From the NCBI RefSeq assembly GCF_000499845.2, contig NC_023750.2, positions 7,438,874-7,502,873 on the forward strand: a stretch of DNA of 64,000 nt. The letters run 5' to 3'. Below the pieces are notes generated by a model. It did no database searches. It was not told where the DNA came from and saw only the letters and a program-made list of their open reading frames with translations. This DNA comes from Phaseolus vulgaris (lineage: Eukaryota > Streptophyta > Magnoliopsida > Fabales > Fabaceae). The position numbers were made by a program, and so were the translations under genes. Of the stretch, positions 57,901 to 64,000 are shown in pieces; the first letter of the stretch is position 1; each line of letters starts with the position of its first letter.

Positions 57901-58090
57901 AATTATTTATCCATCATTGAATGCTAACTGAGAGAAAAAAATTGTTTTTCTTTTTCAATTTTGATGAAGGTTTGCTGAGAAACTGTATGCTGAGAGGCAG
58001 TTGCGTCTGAAAAGGAAATCTATGGAAATGGGAGGAAGACCATTTATTGGAACTGTTAAAGCCAAATCCAACCGAATCTCAGCAACTTAA
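54976..58090 (+). CDS. Patatin-like acyl hydrolase, copy 2 (intact)
   Basis: Patatin-family lipid acyl hydrolase, expected to deacylate membrane glycerolipids (plant PLP2-like group, often stress- or pathogen-responsive). Exons: 54976-55152, 55837-56018, 56209-56374, 56545-56691, 57242-57493, 57601-57770, 57970-58090, all with GT...AG borders; together 1215 nt, 404 residues. A hydrophobic N-terminus (residues 1-20) suggests a signal peptide. Oxyanion loop D38-G-G-G-I-R-G, nucleophile G-T-S-T-G with Ser78, catalytic D-G-A with Asp216, T-S-A-A-P-T at 193-198. The positions and length are those of classical potato patatin (from memory, Ser77 and Asp215). The C-terminus is basic and lacks an obvious membrane segment. 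Intron 1 carries an L1 tail and intron 4 a palindromic MITE; neither breaks a splice site. It is the only gene in the window likely to make an active enzyme. Confidence 0.92.
55578..55761 (+). mobile_element. L1 3'-end fragment in intron 1 of patatin copy 2
   Basis: A 184-bp insertion ending 'ttctttgttgataaaga', flanked by the perfect 13-bp repeat AATGTTTATAGAT (55565-55577 and 55762-55774). It explains part of why intron 1 is 684 bp here and only 87 bp in copy 1. Same orientation as the gene. The upstream 'tttttttatcagcaaatgg' at 55441 may be the tail of a further, older insertion on the minus strand. Confidence 0.8.
56790..57085. mobile_element. Palindromic MITE in intron 4 of patatin copy 2
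   Basis: The left end 'ttacaagaaaaacattaaat' and the mirrored right end 'atatttaatgatgtcttac' enclose the family's arms ('tatattgattaaactagata' against 'tttaattaatataacaatta'). It accounts for most of the 550-bp intron, which is 83 bp in copy 1. It lies clear of both splice sites. Confidence 0.65.
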
Positions 58091-59335
58091 GCATTATGAA
58101 TGAATGACTTGTATGAATAAATGTCACTATGATGACCTTTTGTTATGCTGTGTGTTTCTGTCATGTTTTCTGCAATAAGGTTCAATGCTTTAGGGTTCTA
58201 TGTGACTCCTCATTGCAAGGGCCATTGTTCAACCATTATGGTTAAATAAATGCTTTTGAATTCTATGTATTTCCTACTTATCAATGAATGATATTTCATA
58301 ATTGATTTCTTGTTTATTGCTTTCCTTTTATGTCACTTTTTCATTATTTATATTCTCAGGATACTTTTCATTTTTTTATCGATAACAAATAAATTAAAGT
58401 ATATAAAAACCAACACGATTATAGGTAAAAAAAACCAACAATTTTTTTTTAGAAAAAACATTAACTAAACCTTACCACATACGTCCTAAAATGAAACATT
58501 TATCTCATACTCAAAAGCTTTCATAAAAGCTCCTCTACCACGCCCTAATGTGAAACAGGTACTTTGCATATTTGGCTTCTCAATTTTTACAGTAATATTG
58601 AAAGTAACTACTACAATTTAAAAACAGTTATACATGTTAATTGCAATAAGAAAAAGTTATTACATAATTGATAGAGTTGAAAGAAAATCGAGTATACCAA
58701 TATATTCGTAAGAAAACTGAGTAAAATACGGTTATAAAAAATTGCCTTTATATATTATAAATAAAACTTATGGGTAAAAGAATTATATTAAGAAAACAAT
58801 GATTACATCATAGATAAAATTGTAATAAAATTAAGTTCATGACAAGTAATTATAAATATATCCTCTTTATATATTATTAGTTAAAAAAATTGACATTTTG
58901 TGTCTTTGTATTAATAAAAAGAAAGCAAAATAATAATAATGATAATTAAAATAAATAGTGGATAATTTGTAATATGTTAATAAGTAAGTAAATAAATAAA
59001 GTTGTAAGAAAAAAAAATTAAGTATAATTAATAAAAAGACAGGTATCTCCAAAAAGATGCTATCACAATAAAATAAACAGATTTTAAGATTTTTTTTATC
59101 TGAAAAAGAATAAATGAAGTAAAATAAAAAAAATCATTTGATAACCTTATCATATTAAGAGTAAAACTCTATAAATAATAATACATCAAAAAATATTAAA
59201 ATCAATGTCTCTTTATATACAGAGTTGTGTTGTGTAACACGATTGTTTCTAAAGCCAATCTAAAAAGGGGTTGTGATTGATTGTATGTCTTGTTTGTGTG
59301 GGAAGACAAAGGAGACCAGAAGACATTTGTTTTCA
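58091..59335. other. 3' flank of patatin copy 2 and AT-rich DNA
   Basis: The first ~170 bp are probable 3' UTR. 'ttttttatcgataacaaata' at 58374 resembles an L1 tail on the minus strand. The remainder shows nothing I can name. A small direct repeat 'agaagacatttgtttt' occurs twice at 59318-59351. Confidence 0.5.
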
Positions 59336-60098
59336 GAAGACATTTGTTTTTCGAATGTAGAATAAAGTAAATTTTTTGAAGAGCATAATTGGTGGAGTGG
59401 GGGTTGACCACACTGCGATTCAGCAGTTTGCAGCTATTCTTAATTGTGAAGTGATGAAAACTCCTTTTAAATATTTGGAGATGTTCGTGGGGGGTACCAG
59501 AAGAGAGTTTCGTTATGAGATGATGTGTTAGAAAGAATAAAGAGTAGATTGGGTAGATGGAAATGTAGATTTCTTTCGCTGGTCAGGAGGGTTTTTCTTA
59601 TTAAGTCGGTTCTTTCTTTTATCCCGTTGTTTTATATATCTATGTATAAGTTGCCTTCTTTTATGTCGAAGGATATTGAGAAAATATAGAGAAGATTTCT
59701 ATAGAATTGGGGTTTGGAAGGGAGGAAGATCGCGTGTGTTTCTTGGAAAAAGGCTTGCGAGCCACGAGAAGCTGGTGGTCTTGGTATTTTGAACTTTAGG
59801 CTTTTCAATGTGGCTTTGTTGGGAAAATGGATTTGGCATATGGGTTCTGATAAGGGTGGTTTGTGGAAAGAGATTCTTGAGTCTAGACCTGTTAACGTGT
59901 TTGTTTATGATTAAAAACCCTTGACTTTACAAGCTTTTAGTTTGATTAGGACGTTTGTGTGATGTTATTATGTTTATATGTTTAGTAGCTTAAGTTTGGT
60001 TGAGTAGAGTAGCTGATTGTTTCCAATTTGATTTGTAATAGGGTTGGACCACACATGAAGTGATTCATATTTATTTATTATTTTTTGCTAATAAAAAA
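59336..60098 (+). mobile_element. Strongly 5'-truncated L1-type LINE
   Basis: It starts inside the RT thumb region ('gtaaattttttgaagagc', F-L-K-S-x-I-G-G-V-G-V-D), then M-K-T-P-F-K-Y-L. At 59714-59914 it has G-G-L-G-I-L-N-F-R-L-F-N-V-A-L-L-G-K-W-I-W and G-L-W-K-E-I-L-E-S. The tail is 'ttttgctaataaaaaaa', preceded by 'gggttggaccacacatgaag'. A GAGTTGT at both flanks (59222 and 60100) is a weak target-duplication candidate. The zf-RVT region is deleted. Confidence 0.75.
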
Positions 60099-60269
60099 AC
60101 GAGTTGTCAAAGATAATTTTTTTTTATTTATTTTGGATGTTCCTCATTGCAAACTATTCATATATATAGAACGTGAAGGACTAACCATCTACTTCTAGGA
60201 AAAAAACTGAAGAATTTCTTGAAAATTATGCAAGAGTTACTTATTATTTTTCTCTTTAACGATCAAAAG

Positions 60270-60595
60270 ACAAAATGTTTAAATGATTCCTAATGTTTAG
60301 CTGAAATGTGATTCTATTTTGGTTTGTGTTGCGTTTACTATTAAGACTAATGTTCATTGGATGCTTCGTAATCGATGAAATACTTGTCTTAACTACTTTG
60401 GGAAAATCAGGTTTAGGGTTACTCATATTTTTCGTGAAGGAAATGTCTGTGCTGATAAGTTGGCTAATTTAGGATTTATTCATAGAGAATCTTTTCATTG
60501 GTATAATAGACTATCATCTAGTTTATTCTTCTAATTCTTTATGAATAGATACCGTCTACATATGTATCGTTTTTGTTAACATATGGATTTTGGTA
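60270..60595 (+). pseudogene. RNase H-like (RVT_3) fragment
   Basis: The plus strand reads W-M-L-R-N-R, then F-R-V-T-H-I-F-R-E-G-N-V-C-A-D-K-L-A-N-L-G. This is the signature end of the RNase H-like domain found in LINE-derived plant proteins (H-I-x-R-E-G-N-x-x-A-D-x-L-A). Stops are present and no start or neighbouring domain was found. A relic of another non-LTR element or of an RNase H-like gene. Confidence 0.65.
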
Positions 60596-60639
60596 TAATC
60601 TCCCATATTTTTGTATTCTCTTTTTTTTTATAATATATT

Positions 60640-60725
60640 TTTTCATGTGATGACAAATAATTATTGTTTCTTGAGGTGTGATGTGAAGTTGAATAATGAT
60701 ACCTAACCTGAAAGCTTTTATTTTT
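60640..60725. repeat. Inverted copy of the repeat at 53575-53660
   Basis: Reverse-complement match over about 80 bp. See the entry at 53575. Confidence 0.5.
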
Positions 60726-60858
60726 AAAAAAACATTTGATGAGAAAGAATAATTGATGCATCTTTAATAGATGTAAAAAATAAACTACCGGAATTAAATG
60801 CATACCGTTTGACAATGAAATTATTGCAAGATTCAGTATTACTATTATTTCAATTAGC

Positions 60859-60866
<8 letters not shown>

Positions 60867-60897
<31 letters not shown>
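60867..60897. repeat. (TA)n microsatellite
   Basis: About 31 bp of pure alternating AT. Confidence 0.9.
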
Positions 60898-60903
<6 letters not shown>

Positions 60904-61011
60904 CAATTAACTTTTATATAATTTGTAAATAAATTATTTTTTTCATAAATTAAAACTTTTTTATACCATTGACAATTTAATAATTTTTTCTTCATATACA
61001 CACTCTACAAG

Positions 61012-61365
61012 AAAATTATTAAATAAAAATTAATTTTATAAACAAAAATAATTAATTATTTAGAAATTATTTTATAAATTAATTTTTTTTATATCTAAAA
61101 TAATTTTTATTATTAATTAAAAATTATAAAATAATTTTTAAATTAATATTTAATCATATATAATAGTTTAAAGATTAATTTATAATCCAAAATAGTTATA
61201 GTTAAAACATTAATAACTAATTTAGATACTAATTTAAAAATTATTTTATAAATTTTTATTAATAATAAAAACTATTTTAAATATCAATAATTTTTATTAT
61301 CTAAAATAATATCTATTTAATTAATTTTTTTTAAATTTTTTTTAATAATTTTTTTATAACAATAA
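61012..61365. mobile_element. Palindromic CACTA-type MITE copy
   Basis: The left end 'ctacaagaaaattattaaat' and long AT-rich inverted arms around about 61190 share word order with the 51499 copy. The right end is eroded ('ttttttataaca'). Confidence 0.55.
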
Positions 61366-61607
61366 AACATTAAAGCTCTACACTCCTATCAAATTTTCAA
61401 TGACAAAACACACATAATTTTAATCTTTGCATTCAGGACTGCACTCCAGAACTATTCTCCACTTAGTCTAGAACATGTCTTAGTTAATTTATCTGATTTT
61501 ATATTTGGGATAAGTGACTAAAGTATTATTATGTCTAAGAGTTAACACTCCTAAAATAATTTTTATTTATTAATATAAAAAAACCTGTGCTTAGATTATT
61601 TATTTTA

Positions 61608-64000
61608 TCAGTAAATAATTAATTAAATTAAAAATTAATATTTTAGAAGTGTTCCAATCCTTATAAAACCTTGGACAATACTTTTTACATTGGTTACTTT
61701 TGCAACTTTTGTGTATCAGAAACCAAAAAAGAAACAGACTTCAAAATTACTATTCCACCCACACTTCACTTTCAGACTTCATGAGGCAAAAGGACCCACT
61801 TGGTCTTTCATTCCTTGCACAATAATCCAACCAAATTAGGATGCCTTTGAGCAGATGCGAACAAATGTTATATTATTCCTATCACACCAATCTCCATTCT
61901 AATTACACAAAGTCTTGTCACGGGTTGGTTTTGCTCTAACTATAGGGTGGACCTCTCAATGCCCACCACTGCCTAGCCTTCAAACCCCAGCAGCCCTCTA
62001 AAAGAACTATATATTGGAGAGAGCACTACAACAATTTTCACTCACAAGCTTTGTTTTGGCACCTGCTCCTGCATATCATGCCTTGCTTTTTGGTTCACCT
62101 GTGCCCTCTGGATTGTTCACCTAGTAACTCCAACCCTTAGTACCAAACCCCTAATATGTCTGCCAACCATTTCAAGACTTTTCAAACCTTTATAGCACAC
62201 CTTTTCCTCACTTCCACAACTCTCAAGACCTTTCTAATGCTGTCAGAGCTCAAAAACTGACCCACACTAGAACCACCTACATCACCAACATCTTCTTATG
62301 ACTCCTTTATACTTCACACCATCAGATAACCCAAAACCTAACCTCTGCATAATTGGGTCTGCAACCAGGGTATGGTAGCAGCTCTTCATCATTCTGTTAT
62401 ACCTTCCGTCTCTAATCTGAAAAGGAGTTCTCAGAACTCTATAGGTGTTTGGCAAAAAAAGAAAACCATCTACTCCTGTGGCATACCAGCTACCTACACT
62501 CACTACAGGCCTAACTCCAGAATTTTCTCCATGACCAAAGCAATCCCTGATATTACTTAGACACTGCTTAGAATCTGCTCACCAAAAACCAGACCAGAAC
62601 ATTACACAGTAGAAAAAAGAACCACCTAAACTCCACCTTATCCATGGTTTTATGTTGTTTTCCTTTAAAGTGTTTCTACAGGACCTCATTTCTGGTTTTG
62701 CTAGCAGCACCTCTGACCACTCCTTTCCACCCTTACCAGCTTATCAGAAATACTCTACTTGAATAATATCTTCCAGTGCATCCATTCAGAATATTCAACT
62801 AACCTCAGAACCTTTGAGTCAACAAAAACTATTCTGCTGGTACAACATTATGCCCTTCTCAGGGGGCAAAACCAGAAGGAGCGGAGCAATTCACCTCTCC
62901 CAACATACCTTGTTGGGACCCCTGGAAGACCCGAAAGAGATGCTCACTGCTTCTTTGCTAGCACTTAGTACTCCAACAAACCTTTCCTAACTGCAGGTTC
63001 TCTTGTATGCACCAATCAGCATCCAATTACTTAGAGCTTTTAATACAGATTAATGGATTAAGAACCCAATCAGCAAGAGAGTAATTAAAACATTGTCCCT
63101 TGTGCTTTAGCCATTACCATGACTTGAGCTGTGCTATCAGGAAAGTCTCTTCCACATCTACTACATCTTGTTTAAACACAATAGAGTTCCTATGTTCCCT
63201 CACTATAGTTGTCCATACTCCTTTCCACAATAGATTTTGTTTAATGCTCACTTGTGGCAAGCAAAAATTTTCAAAGTGCTTCAATAAAATATTCTGCTGA
63301 ACGAACATTATACCTATCCATTTAAAACACAGTGTCCACAAACTCTGAGAAAAAGGATATTCTATGAAAATATGTTGACATGATTCTTCCTTCATTTGGC
63401 ATAAGGCACGTAATATTGTGTTTAGCATCACTCCTCTCCTCCTTAAACACACTCTAGTTGAGATTCTACCTAGGAGGGCCCTCCAAGCTATGGTTATAAC
63501 ATTGATTTTCCACAGACTTAAACATTCCTGGTGAGGAGTTCTGACTTGCTTAGCTAAGTATTCGTATGCTGAATTGACGGTAAAGGACCTCGAATCTTCG
63601 CACCCCCACGTCAGAACATCTTTCTGTTCTCGTGACAAACTTTCCCGGGATATGTGTTGGATAAAATTGGCTTCCAACAAGGTTTCCCACTCAAATCTAT
63701 CTCTCCTCCACCTTAAATTTCATCGCCATTCTGCACTATCCACTCCCCAACCTCATTCACCTTTAGACCCTAGTTTAAGGATAGTGAGAACAGCCTAGGA
63801 TAAAGAGTTTTGAAACTACTATTACCAATCCATACGTCCTTCCAGAATTTCACTTTGTCACCACCTCCTAGCCCCCATGCTAGTTGCTGTTGGAACCAAC
63901 CTACACCTTCTCCCTCTTTACATACTTTATGTAGGTCTCTCCATCACCATGACTGAATTTTCACTGGAGTATGCGATCAGTCTATATCCGTCCCGTATTT
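61608..64000 (-). mobile_element. L1-type LINE 3' half, running off the window end
   Basis: The minus-strand tail 'ttactgataaaata' with 'ataaggattggaacacttct' lies at 61608-61680. A long GC-richer 3' region follows (61700-62950), then the end of ORF2. The 5' part continues beyond base 64000, so length and target duplication cannot be judged. Confidence 0.65.
62985..64000 (-). pseudogene. LINE ORF2 C-terminal region (zf-RVT)
   Basis: The minus strand reads K-V-K-F-W-K-D-V-W-I-G-N near 63870, then a 188-codon open segment at 63114-63680 with D-S-R-S-F-T-V-N-S-A-Y, A-W-R-A-L-L-G-R-I-S-T-R, a degenerate zinc motif C-Q-M-K-E-E-S-C-Q-H-I-F-I-E-Y-P-F, W-T-T-I-V-R-E-H-R-N-S-I-V-F-K and A-Q-L-K-S-W. 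Stops lie on both sides. It belongs to a different LINE subfamily from the copies at 22.8-41.1 kb. Confidence 0.8.

Noticed and set aside
1..64000. CRISPR arrays, rRNA genes, organelle DNA insertions
   Set aside because: No regularly spaced repeat-spacer structure, no rRNA-like stretch and no recognisable plastid or mitochondrial gene was seen while reading both strands.

Overview
The window is a plant nuclear region, very AT-rich and dense with transposable elements. A Phaseoleae-type legume (bean/cowpea group) is my inference from two things: the style of the patatin-like genes, and the mix of L1-type LINEs ending in 'ttgctgataaaaa', short CACTA elements with CACTACAAGAAAA ends, and TRIM elements bounded by TGTTAAGAAG...CCAACA. 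No sequence search was possible, so the species is not claimed.

Two real host genes frame the window, both on the + strand and both patatin-like acyl hydrolases. Copy 1 (1893-3635) and copy 2 (54976-58090) share a seven-exon structure with identical intron phases. Exons 4, 5 and 6 have the same coding lengths (147, 252 and 170 nt). Each gene has a TATAAATA box 60-80 bp before its ATG. Copy 2 is intact (404 codons; oxyanion loop D-G-G-G, nucleophile G-T-S-T-G, catalytic D-G-A). Copy 1 looks damaged: its oxyanion motif reads D-S-G-G, and the splice acceptor of exon 6 has lost its AG at the in-frame position. A possible exon-4 relic of a third copy lies at 51.2 kb, and the 3' flank of copy 1 is partly repeated at 22.1-22.3 kb. 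Together these suggest an old tandem patatin array pulled apart by about 51 kb of insertions.

The space between is a layered transposon graveyard. 4.5-8.3 kb: short CACTA elements with TACATACGG subterminal repeats, ATT arrays and tRNA-like modules, a copia remnant with one LTR, and a nested GC-rich hAT-like element. 8.3-11.8 kb: a decayed LINE interrupted by a 490-bp inverted-repeat element and a ~1-kb LTR-like insertion. 11.8-13.1 kb: a CACTA end and a relic of a CACTA transposase (DUF4218/DUF4216). 14.2-16.8 kb: an LTR-like block, then two GC-rich host-gene fragments (ROH1/BYPASS1-like and strictosidine-synthase-like) against a CACTA end. 22.8-25.3 kb and 38.6-41.1 kb: two 5'-truncated LINEs with perfect target-site duplications of 15 and 17 bp. 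29.2-34.7 kb: a CACTA element holding a near full-length LINE. 27.5 and 35.1 kb: two TRIMs. 43.6-46.2 kb: a copia element with both LTRs but most of pol deleted. 47-48 kb: opposed LINE fragments. 59.3-60.6 and 61.6-64.0 kb: more LINE remains.

No rRNA, functional tRNA, CRISPR or bacterial-type feature was seen. The only genes likely to make a useful product are the two patatin genes. All other long reading frames belong to transposons or are low-complexity artefacts.
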